A DNA stretch of 64,000 bases from Flavisolibacter longurius (GCA_013327885.1 JABUMY010000007.1:124001-188000), one strand, 5' to 3'. Counted from the stretch's first letter, positions 43,205-52,097 are shown. A program made the numbers and translations. The notes: a model not told the origin generated them from the sequence alone.

Positions 43205-44521
43205 ATGAGAAAAATGCTACACTACTGCTGTGCAGGCTTTCGTAAATCCTTCCTTGCACTTTTTCTTTTCTTGTTTTCATTTTCGTTTGCCGCAACTGCC
43301 AATACCATCACCGCAGGTGATATGGCTATTATTGGCATGAATGCTCTGACCGATGAAATAAAGGTGGTCACCCTTGTGCCCCTGCCTGCCGGTACCGTTA
43401 TTCATTTTACCGACAGGGGCTGGAACCAGGCGACCAATTCATTTACCGCTTTAACAAGTGGCGATGGTACTATTACCTGGACAGTGGCGGCTCCCATTCC
43501 GAGAGGTACAGTGTTGCGCTTTTACCTGGGTGGCAGCGATGCTACAACCACACTGACGAACCTGACAACGGGTGCCAGTCTTACTGCCAACATTAGCGTT
43601 AGCGGCTATACTGTAATTGACCCATTGACTATCTCCGGGGACCAGTTTTACATTTATCAGGATAGCGACACCAACCCCTATTTTATTTTTGCCATGAATA
43701 ACAGCAGCGGCCCTGTAGATGGCAATAATTGGAATTTAAGTGCAACAACCACCTTACGGGATGGCATGCTGCCAAATGGTACCGGCAGCCAAAATGCGCT
43801 GACCAACGGCGTAAATGCTGTAGGCTTGCCAGGCGCAGGTTTGCAAATGGACAATGTGCAGTACAACGGCACCACAACGGTTACCAACAAGGCGGGATGG
43901 TTAACACGTTTTGCCAGTGTAGCCAATTGGGCCGGCGACAATACAGGAACCATAACTGGTACCATTGCCAACACCACGGGAGCATTTGTGGTCCTTCCCA
44001 TACGCCTGATTAATTTTACAGCAAAGGCATTGAACAATGGCTCGGTGAGCCTGCAATGGACCATCGCCGCAAATGACGAACATAGCCTCTTCGAAATTGA
44101 ACACAGCCTGGATGGTACAAATTTTACGGTGATCAGCACCCAACATGGCACACCTTCTGTCTCAGAATCCTCTTACCAGTTTAGTGCCACCCAAACGCCA
44201 GGCGACAATTACTACCGTCTGCGCTACACCGACGCCAAAGGTGTTGTCGGGTACAGTAAAACAGTAGCCATTACCGGTAGGAAAAACAATTTGTCGCTGC
44301 AGGTTTATCCCAATCCTGTTCGTGGCAGCAGCATCATGCTAGCGGTAAAAGGCACACAGGCAGCGAACATGATTTACCAGGTAGTAAACAGTGTTGGCCA
44401 TCGGGTTTCTGGCGGCACACTTAAAAATAATGTGCAGCAACTACCACTTGGTGCATTACCGGCAGGCGTGTACATCCTGCAACTGGCCAGTGGAGAATCG
44501 ATTGCATTTGAAAAAAAATAA
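43205..44521 (+). CDS. T9SS cargo protein with C-terminal sorting domain (438 aa)
   Basis: Signal peptide up to about residue 33 (LFLFSFSFAATA). A lamin-tail-like beta domain begins ITAGDMAIIGMNALTDEIKV and contains TVIHFTDRGWNQATN, a layout used by many secreted Bacteroidota proteins. A fibronectin-like segment (LQWTIAANDEHSLFEIEHSL) follows. The end is a type A sorting domain: VYPNPVRGSSIMLAV, then LPAGVYILQLASGESIAFEKK (21-residue tail, here split for reading as LPAGVYILQL and ASGESIAFEKK). It is exported by the type IX system to the cell surface. Confidence 0.85.
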   Translation: MRKMLHYCCAGFRKSFLALFLFLFSFSFAATANTITAGDMAIIGMNALTDEIKVVTLVPLPAGTVIHFTDRGWNQATNSFTALTSGDGTITWTVAAPIPRGTVLRFYLGGSDATTTLTNLTTGASLTANISVSGYTVIDPLTISGDQFYIYQDSDTNPYFIFAMNNSSGPVDGNNWNLSATTTLRDGMLPNGTGSQNALTNGVNAVGLPGAGLQMDNVQYNGTTTVTNKAGWLTRFASVANWAGDNTGTITGTIANTTGAFVVLPIRLINFTAKALNNGSVSLQWTIAANDEHSLFEIEHSLDGTNFTVISTQHGTPSVSESSYQFSATQTPGDNYYRLRYTDAKGVVGYSKTVAITGRKNNLSLQVYPNPVRGSSIMLAVKGTQAANMIYQVVNSVGHRVSGGTLKNNVQQLPLGALPAGVYILQLASGESIAFEKK

Positions 44522-44543
44522 AACATCTGATTGAGTACATTTA

Positions 44544-44574
44544 AAAAGCCCTCCTGCTAAACAGGAGGGCTTTT
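44544..44574 (+). terminator. Rho-independent terminator
   Basis: Perfect stem aaaagccctcctg (44544-44556) / caggagggctttt (44562-44574) ending in T's, 22 bases after the T9SS cargo stop. Confidence 0.85.
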
Positions 44575-44817
44575 GCATTCATACGCCACTGCCAGTTCTC
44601 CACAAAGAGTTTTCAAAAAAATTGTCCTGTGGAGCTGTCTTTCTGTTTAAAATTTTTTTAGGTCTTTGCTTTTTAGAGTATTTGATTTGCTATGCATTTG
44701 TTGGTGGGCTATTTCCGAAATCCTTGACTAAATACCAACGACGGCGCGGCAACTTGAAAAGCTTTTTTGCCCATGGCTGCAATGAAAGCGTACAGTTGCA
44801 CAACCTTTACATTTGTT

Positions 44818-45813
44818 TTATTGGAATTTATCAATGCCAGGTACGGCCTTGATCGTGTAGTCCGATTGGCCAACGGTTCTCCGGTTCAGGTAAGCGTACA
44901 ATACATAGACTGCTTTTCCATCGGTGGTAGCCGTGGTTGGGAAAACCGGCCCGGTTTCAAAAGTTGTCAGGGCTGTACCGGTGCGCCACTGATCCTTCGA
45001 TGCAAAACGTATCACTTTACCATTGCCGCCACCGGCGTTGTTTACCACAACAAGGTCTTTTCCATTTTTGCTCAGCAACAAACCATCAGGACCGGCCAGC
45101 GTTGCATCCAGGCTCACCACGCTGTAAGACGAAGGTGCCACTACTGGAAATTTGACTACTTGGTTGGCCGCACTGTAGGTCACCAATAGGAAGCCGCCAC
45201 CTTGATTTCCGTATTCAATCCCGTTGAAGCCAAAGCCGGATGTGGCAAAAGCAGGGTCATAGTAAAAAATGCTGGCAACGCCATCGGTGCTGATTTTGTA
45301 AATAACCGGTGTGCGGCTGTTGGTGACATAAGCGTTGCCTTGCGGATCAAGCGCAATGTCATTGATAAAAACAGGAGCACCGGGTAATAGGGGCTTCAAG
45401 TCAACAAAAGCCGTACGCTGGCCGGTATTGATGTCATAAATGCCCACGCTGCCGTCGGTGGCGTTGGATACAAACAACTGCTTTCGGGCTTCATCTATTT
45501 CAAGCCCGGTGGTACTGGTGAGTACCGGGTCGGTGATAAACGGCATGTAGTTGCCATTGCGGTCAACAATGCCGATATCGCCAACAGTGGTGGAGCTGAC
45601 ATAAAACCTGTTGTTGAATTTGTCATACACCACACCCTCGGGAAAGAGGTTGGTTTGCGTAAACAGGAGGTCGGTTCCCGTGCCTGATTTAACCCTTGCG
45701 GCCGCGGTTTCGGACAGGTTGCTAATAACAACTGGTTCATCTGTTAAGGTTGATTTGGTGCAGGCTGCCAGGGAAATGGCCATGCCAAACAGGAGTAGAT
45801 TTGATGGTTTCAT
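44818..45813 (-). CDS. SMP-30/NHL-like propeller lipoprotein (331 aa)
   Basis: MKPSNLLLFGMAISLAACTKS is a lipoprotein signal (lipobox LAAC). The mature part is a beta-propeller with repeats such as LFPEGVVYDKFNNRFYVSST, INDIALDPQGNAYVTNS and GPDGLLLSKNGKDLVVVNN, matching the SMP-30/gluconolactonase-like group. Metal-site residues are E in FPEGV, N in INDI and D in GPDG. Function probably a lactonase or a binding protein; undetermined. Confidence 0.8.
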   Translation of the reverse strand: MKPSNLLLFGMAISLAACTKSTLTDEPVVISNLSETAAARVKSGTGTDLLFTQTNLFPEGVVYDKFNNRFYVSSTTVGDIGIVDRNGNYMPFITDPVLTSTTGLEIDEARKQLFVSNATDGSVGIYDINTGQRTAFVDLKPLLPGAPVFINDIALDPQGNAYVTNSRTPVIYKISTDGVASIFYYDPAFATSGFGFNGIEYGNQGGGFLLVTYSAANQVVKFPVVAPSSYSVVSLDATLAGPDGLLLSKNGKDLVVVNNAGGGNGKVIRFASKDQWRTGTALTTFETGPVFPTTATTDGKAVYVLYAYLNRRTVGQSDYTIKAVPGIDKFQ

Positions 45814-46090
45814 ACAATGGTTTTGGGTAATGAAAAATGAGTATTTAAAAAAGCTGTTGCCGCAAGTATAGGGCCACTGCTGTAAAAGGAAACAAGGATG
45901 GTGTAAATAGGTTCAGCGGATGGAACTAGAAAATGTTTTGATGATGAGCAACATGATGAACAGCAGGCAAAGGAAATGCCTGACGGTACGAAGTATAAAA
46001 AGCGTGTTAACCGACCATCGCTAATAACGTGGCAGGGTTATTATAGAATTACCTGCGATAACCAATTATTGACCTCTTAACATCTAGTTT
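45814..46090. other. Intergenic region, 277 bases
   Basis: Nothing beyond A+T-rich promoter-like DNA is seen; just before 46091 the sequence tagtttat resembles a degenerate -7 box. Confidence 0.35.
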
Positions 46091-46246
46091 ATGGGTAACC
46101 TACTTTACATCCTCGTTGTTATTTTAATCATTGCATGGCTCCTCGGCATGTTTGCCTTTAACGTAACCGGCGGGCTAATTCATGCATTGCTGGTGATTGC
46201 TGTTATTTTGATCATTATTAAGCTGGTGTCCGGACGAAGAATTTAA
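46091..46246 (+). CDS. lmo0937-family small membrane protein (51 aa)
   Basis: ATG 46091 to TAA 46244-46246. The protein starts MGNLLYILVVILIIAWLLG, has a short GGLIHALLVIAVILIIIK second helix and ends GRRI. This is the two-helix lmo0937 family, found across bacteria and often induced by stress; molecular role unknown. It was located by reading the sequence directly. Confidence 0.85.
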   Translation: MGNLLYILVVILIIAWLLGMFAFNVTGGLIHALLVIAVILIIIKLVSGRRI

Positions 46247-46319
46247 GCATTGAAAGCCAGTGCACTGGCTTTTTAAGAATGTTTACGTTCGGAAGAGGAA
46301 GCAACGCAGTCCATTCGCA

Positions 46320-46700
46320 ATGACGGCTGCATTTATTGTGAGAACACTTTTTATCTACCTGATGGCCGCTGCTTACATTGCTGCCGGCATCAATCACTTC
46401 GTGCATCCCCAAACCTATATGGCTATCATGCCACCCTGGCTTCCCGCCCATTTAGCTTTGGTTTTTATCAGCGGTGTGATCGAGGTTTTGCTGGGGATCC
46501 TGCTCGTTCCAAAAATCACCCGGCGCATGGCCGCATGGGGAATCATTCTTTTGCTGCTCGCTGTTTTTCCCGCTAATGTTCACATGCTCCTGAATTTTTA
46601 TAACGAGAAACATCCCTTGATTTGGCTGGCCGTGTTGCGCTTGCCCCTGCAATTCCTGTTGATTTGGTGGGCCTATCAATACACAAAAACAGTGAAGTAA
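46320..46700 (+). CDS. DoxX-family membrane protein (126 aa)
   Basis: Four membrane helices: IVRTLFIYLMAAAYIAAGI, LALVFISGVIEVLLGILLV, WGIILLLLAVFPANVHMLL and LRLPLQFLLIWWAYQYT. The NHFVHPQTYMAIMPPWLP segment after the first helix is typical of DoxX-like proteins. Start ATG 46320; the frame before it has no support. Function unknown, sometimes linked to oxidative or thiol stress. Confidence 0.82.
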   Translation: MTAAFIVRTLFIYLMAAAYIAAGINHFVHPQTYMAIMPPWLPAHLALVFISGVIEVLLGILLVPKITRRMAAWGIILLLLAVFPANVHMLLNFYNEKHPLIWLAVLRLPLQFLLIWWAYQYTKTVK

Positions 46701-46836
46701 ACACAAAAGGCCTTCGTCACAAAAAAGGTCAGTAGTGTTATCATTTCTATTTGTATGGAAGGCTGGAAAACAAGACAAACAACCGGTCCCGAAAACAGAA
46801 CCGAAATGGCTGAACATTCCTTAGTTTCGGATCTCT

Positions 46837-47904
46837 ATGTTGTTTCGTTGCTTTTCTGTTCTTACAATTGTTTTACTCTTTACACTGCCTGTTCTTGCGC
46901 AGCGGGGTCTTGACAGCCTGATGCGAAAACACGGCGTAACAGGCACACAGGTAAGCTTTGTAAAAGGCGGGCAGGAAAAGCAATATTTCTACGGTTATAG
47001 TAACGCCGATACAAAAGAGAAAGTAACCGCTTCCACTGTTTTCGAAGCCGCTTCGTTAAGCAAGGTGGTGCTGGCTTATATCACCTTGCGGCTGGTGGAC
47101 AGGAAACAGTTTTCGCTTGATACACCACTGGTGCACTATTATGCGTACGAACGGATAAAAAATGATTCTGCTGCACAAAAAGTAACGGCCCGGATGGTGC
47201 TTCATCACACCTCCGGCTTTCCAAACTGGGCTGCCAACCCGTTGTCGAAAGGATGGCGCACAGCACCCCTGCATACAGGCTTTGAACCCGGTACCGGGTG
47301 GGCCTATTCTGGTGAAGGTTTTATGTTTTTGCAACTGGCAATAGAGTCGGTGCTAAAGCAATCGCTTGAGACCATTGCAGCAAAGGAAGTGTTTCTTCCG
47401 CTTCAGATGAAAAGCAGCAGCTTTACCTGGCAACCACGGTTTGAAAAGTCCGGCGCTTTTGGCCACAACCGGGATGGTGAAGTAGTAGAACGTACAGAAT
47501 TTTTCCTGCCGGCCGGTGCGTATTCGCTCATGACCACCGCACACGATTACCAGCTTTTTGTACAGGCGATGGCAACCGGCAAGGGCTTGTCTTCCGCTAC
47601 ACACCAACGGTTGCTGCGAGACGCCGTACCGGTAAAGGCAACCGGCGATTCCTCGGCCCTGTACATTTCCTGGGGACTTGGTGTGGGAAAGCTAAAAAAT
47701 GAGCTGGGCACAGGTTTTTGGCATTGGGGCGACAATGGGAATTTCAAATGTTTTTTCCTCTTTTATCCTGCTACACGTTCCGGTATCGTCTGCATGACCA
47801 ACAGCGAAAATGGCCTTGAACTGATGAAGCCCTTATTCACGTATTATTTTGGAAAGGCTTCGTGGTGGAACGCGGCTTGGTTGGAAACGGCATTTAAGAA
47901 ATGA
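46837..47904 (+). CDS. Serine beta-lactamase-fold hydrolase, secreted (355 aa)
   Basis: Signal peptide MLFRCFSVLTIVLLFTLPVLAQ. Catalytic SxxK is in FEAASLSKVVLA, the Tyr motif in WAYSGEGFMFLQ (YxN position is YSG) and the third motif in FWHWGDNGNFK. The VLHHTSGFPNW block is typical of the class C/EstB-like superfamily. Likely an esterase or D-amino-acid peptidase; substrate unknown. It is a second such gene within 5 kb of the one at 41126. Confidence 0.88.
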   Translation: MLFRCFSVLTIVLLFTLPVLAQRGLDSLMRKHGVTGTQVSFVKGGQEKQYFYGYSNADTKEKVTASTVFEAASLSKVVLAYITLRLVDRKQFSLDTPLVHYYAYERIKNDSAAQKVTARMVLHHTSGFPNWAANPLSKGWRTAPLHTGFEPGTGWAYSGEGFMFLQLAIESVLKQSLETIAAKEVFLPLQMKSSSFTWQPRFEKSGAFGHNRDGEVVERTEFFLPAGAYSLMTTAHDYQLFVQAMATGKGLSSATHQRLLRDAVPVKATGDSSALYISWGLGVGKLKNELGTGFWHWGDNGNFKCFFLFYPATRSGIVCMTNSENGLELMKPLFTYYFGKASWWNAAWLETAFKK

Positions 47905-48077
47905 ACGGTATTTTTTATTTTAGGTTTGATGACCCTGATTTGCAACGATCACTACTTTAGATTGACCGTCGCCTCCGACGAAGGCCAGCAATCATGTACT
48001 TTTTGTTTGTACGAAAGGCGGTTGGAGTAAGGTTGTCGAACACAACAGAAAGCGTCGGCAACACGGGTAAAAACCTG
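47905..48077. repeat. REP-like palindrome in the intergenic gap
   Basis: Imperfect hairpin cgtcg...cgacg at 47967-47980 followed by gacgaaggccagcaatc (47977-47993), identical to 49091-49107. This is the tail segment of the same REP-like family that flanks the ATPase-nuclease gene. No gene seen. Confidence 0.5.
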
Positions 48078-48938
48078 TCATTTCTTTAAAACGCCATTTG
48101 TATAATATTCCGTTCTCAACAGTTTCCCATCCGCTGAATAGGTTTTTGCATAACCGTGCATCACGCCGTTTTTGTATTCAATTTCCTGGGCCAGGGTACC
48201 GTCTTCGGCCCAGCTTTTATAAACACCTTCCTGCCTGCCCTTCACATAAAAAGCCTCCTCAATTTTGGTTCCGTTGGCATCAAACCAGGCGCAAACGCCA
48301 TCCATCACATCCTTGCTATTGTCAGTCGGATGAATGTAGCTAAGGCGGCCCTGCCATTGTTTTTTACCATCGATATAATAATCTTTTACCAGTCCTACCG
48401 GCTCACCGGCTGCATTTACCGTTACAACGCGGTAATAGGCGGCCGTAGCCTTGGCACTTACTTTCCAGTTCTTGTCGTAATAGATTGTTTTTTCTTTTGG
48501 CGCCGGTACGTCCAGGCTGTAAGGTTGAAACTCGCAGCCCCTTCGGGTAGGAATGTAAATAACATCGTAAGTTGTCATGCCGGCTTCTGCATAAACGCCA
48601 ATTTTGTCAACCTCGCCTATCTTGTTGATCTCTGTTGTGCCGAGTATGCGTGGCAAGCCATATTTGGCGTATTTTTTTCCATATAAGACTATCTTGTCAT
48701 TGTTGGTAAACCAGCTTTTGGTTTGTGCATAGTGAATGCCTGTTGGCGGGTAAACATCATTAAAGTCTTTCTTTGTACCATTTACCACCAGGGAATAAAT
48801 TCCGGTGGAAGGATCGTAGTCGGTAACAACCGTTTTCAAGGTTCCGTTTTCAATGACGCATTGCTGTACTTTTCGGGCTTGTGCCGTTGCCGTGAGGGTA
48901 ATGGTAAGAAAGGCAGCTACTATCAATAGGGACTTCAT
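48078..48938 (-). CDS. Secreted MORN/YwqK-like repeat protein (286 aa)
   Basis: Signal peptide MKSLLIVAAFLTITLTATAQA (an in-frame ATG one codon earlier, at 48941, is equivalent). The C-terminal part has MORN-type repeats: KIEEAFYVKGRQEGVYKSW, TLAQEIEYKNGVMHGYAKTY and LLRTEYYTNGVLKK, as in the YwqK family, which is often labelled antitoxin. No toxin partner is adjacent; the signal peptide argues against a cytoplasmic antitoxin role. Confidence 0.75.
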   Translation of the reverse strand: MKSLLIVAAFLTITLTATAQARKVQQCVIENGTLKTVVTDYDPSTGIYSLVVNGTKKDFNDVYPPTGIHYAQTKSWFTNNDKIVLYGKKYAKYGLPRILGTTEINKIGEVDKIGVYAEAGMTTYDVIYIPTRRGCEFQPYSLDVPAPKEKTIYYDKNWKVSAKATAAYYRVVTVNAAGEPVGLVKDYYIDGKKQWQGRLSYIHPTDNSKDVMDGVCAWFDANGTKIEEAFYVKGRQEGVYKSWAEDGTLAQEIEYKNGVMHGYAKTYSADGKLLRTEYYTNGVLKK

Positions 48939-49015
48939 CATTTGTTTTTAGAAGAGGCTAAAATAACTGAAAAATGCTTTTTACGCTAGCTGGCGTGGAA
49001 GGGTAGGACTGTTGG

Positions 49016-49107
49016 CTGCGTTTGCAACGCAGGACTGGATAATTTACAATTGGGTATTGGCTGGTTTAAAAAAGATAGGCCTTCGTCAGAGACGAAGGCC
49101 AGCAATC
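49016..49107. repeat. Two REP-like palindromes upstream of the ATPase-nuclease gene
   Basis: ctgcgtt-tgc-aacgcag at 49016-49032, and a perfect 10-base stem ggccttcgtc/gacgaaggcc at 49078-49100 followed by agcaatc. The second plus its tail is a reverse-orientation copy of the tgctggcc-hairpin motif seen at 51414-51439. The gap 48942-49261 holds no gene. Confidence 0.65.
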
Positions 49108-49261
49108 CTATGGTTTGATTTGTACTACCGTTATAAATGCTTATTTAGAACACTGCTGGCAGGGTTAAAGAAGACTACGGACAGCTCTGCGACCCGAGAC
49201 GACCCTTTATATTGATTATAAATCAGCAAATAATCACTTAATTTGTTATCAACCACTAACT

Positions 49262-51265
49262 ATGCAAATCGATCTACTAGGCAAAATCAAAGAAAAACGT
49301 CTCTCTTATAATAATACATTGCTGCCATTGTTTGAGGCTGTTGTTAATTCCATTCAAGCCATTGAAGATGGTAGTGCATCAAGGCCTGGCCTTATTTCAA
49401 TAGAAATTATTCGAGTGCCTCAAACTAATTTGGAGTTCAATGAAGTCACCCTTATAAGTAGACCCCCAGTATTAGACTTCATAATCCGTGATAATGGCAT
49501 TGGTTTCACAGATGAAAATTATGAATCATTTTATTTTGCGCATTCCACCTATAAACAAAACAGAGGCGGTAAAGGAATTGGTCGAATAATTTGGCTTCGT
49601 GCTTTTAATGTCGTGGAAATAGAAAGTGTTTATCCTGTCAATGGCACGTATCAGCACCGGAGATTTCAATTTTTGCCAACTAGAGATGGTGTTGAAAAGC
49701 ACGAACTAATTAAAGACTTAGCAAAACAAAAAAGGTTCACTGAGGTAAGACTTAAAGGCCTAAAGTCAGACTTCCAAAAATGGTGTAATACTGATGCAGA
49801 AGATATTGCTTTTAAAATTATTGAACATTGCTTTATCTACTTTATTCAAAAAGACTGCCCTCGGATATCTATAATAGATGGAGAAAATGAATTGGTCGTG
49901 AATGATTTATTTCACCTGTACACTAAGGACAAAGTCAATTCAAAAAAAATCAAAGTAAAAAAATTAAAGTTTGATGTTAAACTGGTAAAACTATATGGTC
50001 GAAAAGCTGACAATAAAATTCACTACTGTGCTCACACGAGAGAGGTGCAGAACGATAAAATTAGCTTAGAAATACCAGAACTTGACACCTTCTATACAGA
50101 TGAAAATGGAGAAAAATATTCTCTAGCAGCATATGTTACTGGAGATTATTTAAATACCAATGTTAATGAAGAAAGGACTGAAATTAATTTTATTAAGACT
50201 AATGACATGTATCCTGATGAAATTACCATAAGCGAATTGCGGGAAGCAGTTTGTGAGGTAATTCGAAAAGAATTCTCTAAACTAATAGAAAGTCTATCTG
50301 AAAACAGGCAATCAAAAATCAAACGATTTATCTCTGAACATCCACGTTACAGGCAACTTCTAAAATACAAGCCGAATGAAGTGAACAAAATTCCAAGTTC
50401 TTTTGACGGCGAAAAGCTTGAACTAGAGTTATTTAAAATTTTACAGAAACTAGAATTGGAAGTAAAGTCAGAAGCAGATGATCTTTTGAAAGGGCTAGAC
50501 AAGTTTGATAATCAAGCGGACTTCAAAAAAAGATATTCGGACTATTATAAAAAAATAATTGATGTTGGAAATGCTAAGCTATCCGAGTATATCGTATACA
50601 GAAAAGTTGTGCTTGACATTTTAGAAAAACAGTTGCAAAAGACAGACAATGGAAAGTTTGTTCCGGAGGCTAGCATACATAAACTTGTCTTTCCTTTGAA
50701 AAAGGAATCGGACGATATAGGATATGATGAACATAACCTTTGGATCATCGATGAAAGACTTGCATTTCACAAATATTTAGCTTCAGACAAAACATTTAAG
50801 CAACTTGATGAACTAGAGTCAATCTCTGATGACAGAGCAGATTTGATTGTATTTAATAAGCCGTTTGCTTTTTCTGATAATGAAAAACCTTACAGCTCAA
50901 TTGTATTGGTTGAATTTAAACGTCCAATGAGAGATGATTATGACGATGAAGAAAATCCGATAACTCAAGTTAACCGTTATGCTAGGCATATTATTGAAGG
51001 GAAAATAACTGATAAAAACGGTCGACAATTTGATATAAGAGAAAAGACACCAATATATGCTTATATCATTTGCGATCTCACGCCAAAGTTGCGCCTTTTT
51101 GCAAAGGACGCTGCGTATAAGGAATTGCCAGACAACGACGGCTTTTTTAATTACAATGACAATTATTCAATGTATGTTGAGATAATTAGCTTTGATAAAC
51201 TGGTAAGGGATTCTAAGCATAGAAATAAAGTACTTTTTGAAAAGCTTAACTTATCAAGTTTATAG
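49262..51265 (+). CDS. GHKL ATPase fused to a RecB-like PD-(D/E)XK nuclease (667 aa), candidate defence protein
   Basis: The N-terminal 110 residues carry a Bergerat ATP-binding fold: N box E25AVVN29SIQA, G1 D77NGIGF and G2 GGKGIG (102-107). A long charged helical region (about 385-480) follows. The C-terminal domain (about 480-650) has the nuclease pattern D527 in RADLIVF, E551-F-K553 in LVEFKRP and Q569VNRY573, matching the D...ExK...QxxxY signature of RecB/Cas4-type PD-(D/E)XK enzymes. Base composition differs from the neighbours (two sampled 60-base lines hold 16 and 18 G+C against 34 in a line at 47461), indicating horizontal origin. Flanked by REP-like hairpins, next to a Doc toxin pair. 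I do not recognise a named family. Confidence 0.85.
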   Translation: MQIDLLGKIKEKRLSYNNTLLPLFEAVVNSIQAIEDGSASRPGLISIEIIRVPQTNLEFNEVTLISRPPVLDFIIRDNGIGFTDENYESFYFAHSTYKQNRGGKGIGRIIWLRAFNVVEIESVYPVNGTYQHRRFQFLPTRDGVEKHELIKDLAKQKRFTEVRLKGLKSDFQKWCNTDAEDIAFKIIEHCFIYFIQKDCPRISIIDGENELVVNDLFHLYTKDKVNSKKIKVKKLKFDVKLVKLYGRKADNKIHYCAHTREVQNDKISLEIPELDTFYTDENGEKYSLAAYVTGDYLNTNVNEERTEINFIKTNDMYPDEITISELREAVCEVIRKEFSKLIESLSENRQSKIKRFISEHPRYRQLLKYKPNEVNKIPSSFDGEKLELELFKILQKLELEVKSEADDLLKGLDKFDNQADFKKRYSDYYKKIIDVGNAKLSEYIVYRKVVLDILEKQLQKTDNGKFVPEASIHKLVFPLKKESDDIGYDEHNLWIIDERLAFHKYLASDKTFKQLDELESISDDRADLIVFNKPFAFSDNEKPYSSIVLVEFKRPMRDDYDDEENPITQVNRYARHIIEGKITDKNGRQFDIREKTPIYAYIICDLTPKLRLFAKDAAYKELPDNDGFFNYNDNYSMYVEIISFDKLVRDSKHRNKVLFEKLNLSSL

Positions 51266-51410
51266 TTAGAAGCTTTCGGAAAAGTCTAAACGTATTTGAT
51301 CAGTATTCCAAACCATACAAGTGTGCGACGCAACAACAGCCTAATAGTAGCACTTCAGCTAAGTACATAAAAAGCCCCCCTGCTGACTGTAGTGTTCTGA
51401 ATCGATTAGG

Positions 51411-51439
51411 AATGCTGGCCGCAGTTTGCAACTGCGGCC
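51411..51439. repeat. REP-like palindrome downstream of the ATPase-nuclease gene
   Basis: aatgctggcc leads into a perfect stem ggccgcagtt (51417-51426) / aactgcggcc (51430-51439) with loop tgc. It is the same tgctggcc-plus-hairpin design as the element at 49078-49107, in opposite orientation. Confidence 0.65.
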
Positions 51440-51465
51440 CGATATTTCAGGAAGAAAAATTGCTA

Positions 51466-51852
51466 TTACGCATTTTCCACGGTTTTTGTAAACTGCTTCA
51501 ACCAAGCCACTATTTCATCAAAAGTGATAGCCCCAGTTGAAATGTTGACGATAAATGAATAGAGTTCTTTAGAAGACGCCTGAAATGTATATTGGTGGTT
51601 GATCAGGAAACTCGCCATTGCCAACAAACCGGTTCGTTTATTGCCATCAACAAAAGGATGGTTTTTAATCAGGCTTTCACCAAGTGCAGCAGCTTTTTCA
51701 ATGGGGGTGGGGTACAAATCTTTGCCGCCAAAGGTTTGGAAAGGGCGGGCAATAGCAGCTTCCAGTAAACCGGCGTCTCTTACGCCATGTGAGCCATCAT
51801 AATCATTAATTGATCTTTCGTGCAGCAGTAAAATATCAGGCAGCAGAATCAT
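51466..51852 (-). CDS. doc: Doc-type Fic-fold toxin
   Basis: 128 residues with the Doc/Fic core motif HPFVDGNKRTG (catalytic His, Asp and the GNKR phosphate-binding loop). SHGVRDAGLLEAAIARPFQTF is typical of Doc-family proteins, which stop translation by phosphorylating EF-Tu. ATG 51852 overlaps the antitoxin stop by 4 bases, so the two genes are coupled and form a type II toxin-antitoxin pair. Confidence 0.88.
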   Translation of the reverse strand: MILLPDILLLHERSINDYDGSHGVRDAGLLEAAIARPFQTFGGKDLYPTPIEKAAALGESLIKNHPFVDGNKRTGLLAMASFLINHQYTFQASSKELYSFIVNISTGAITFDEIVAWLKQFTKTVENA

Positions 51853-52040
51853 TGTGCGAGCTTTTGCAATACATCGCCGTATTGCGCTTTTATGGCATCA
51901 TAGTTCTTCGCCAGGCTGGTATCTCCTATTTCATTTGCCGTTGCTGCTTCCAGCAGGGTTAAAACATCCTGTAATACCGTTTCATTCTCAAGCCTCGTAA
52001 TTTTCTTAATGACTTCCAGTTTCATTTCTGCGACACTCAT
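51849..52040 (-). CDS. Cognate antitoxin of Doc (63 aa)
   Basis: Short helical protein MSVAEMKLEVIKKITRLENE with an acidic, flexible end (YDAIKAQYGDVLQKLAQ). Its position before doc and the 4-base overlap identify it as the antitoxin. It does not look like classical Phd; the first half resembles other Bacteroidota short antitoxins that begin MSVAExKLE. A -7 box lies 18 bases upstream. Confidence 0.72.
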   Translation of the reverse strand: MSVAEMKLEVIKKITRLENETVLQDVLTLLEAATANEIGDTSLAKNYDAIKAQYGDVLQKLAQ

Positions 52041-52058
52041 AACACAAGTTTACTTTCT

Positions 52059-52066
52059 CAAATTTA
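52059..52066 (-). promoter_or_regulatory. -7 box for the toxin-antitoxin pair
   Basis: CAAATTTA on the plus strand is TAAATTTG on the minus strand (exact TAnnTTTG), 18 bases upstream of the antitoxin ATG at 52040. Confidence 0.5.
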
Positions 52067-52097
52067 CTTCTATTCTTTTACGCATCTGCGCAATACA

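Noticed and set aside
48078-48938. YwqK-type antitoxin as partner of a toxin
   Set aside because: The protein has a signal peptide and no adjacent toxin; MORN-like repeats alone do not show antitoxin function.
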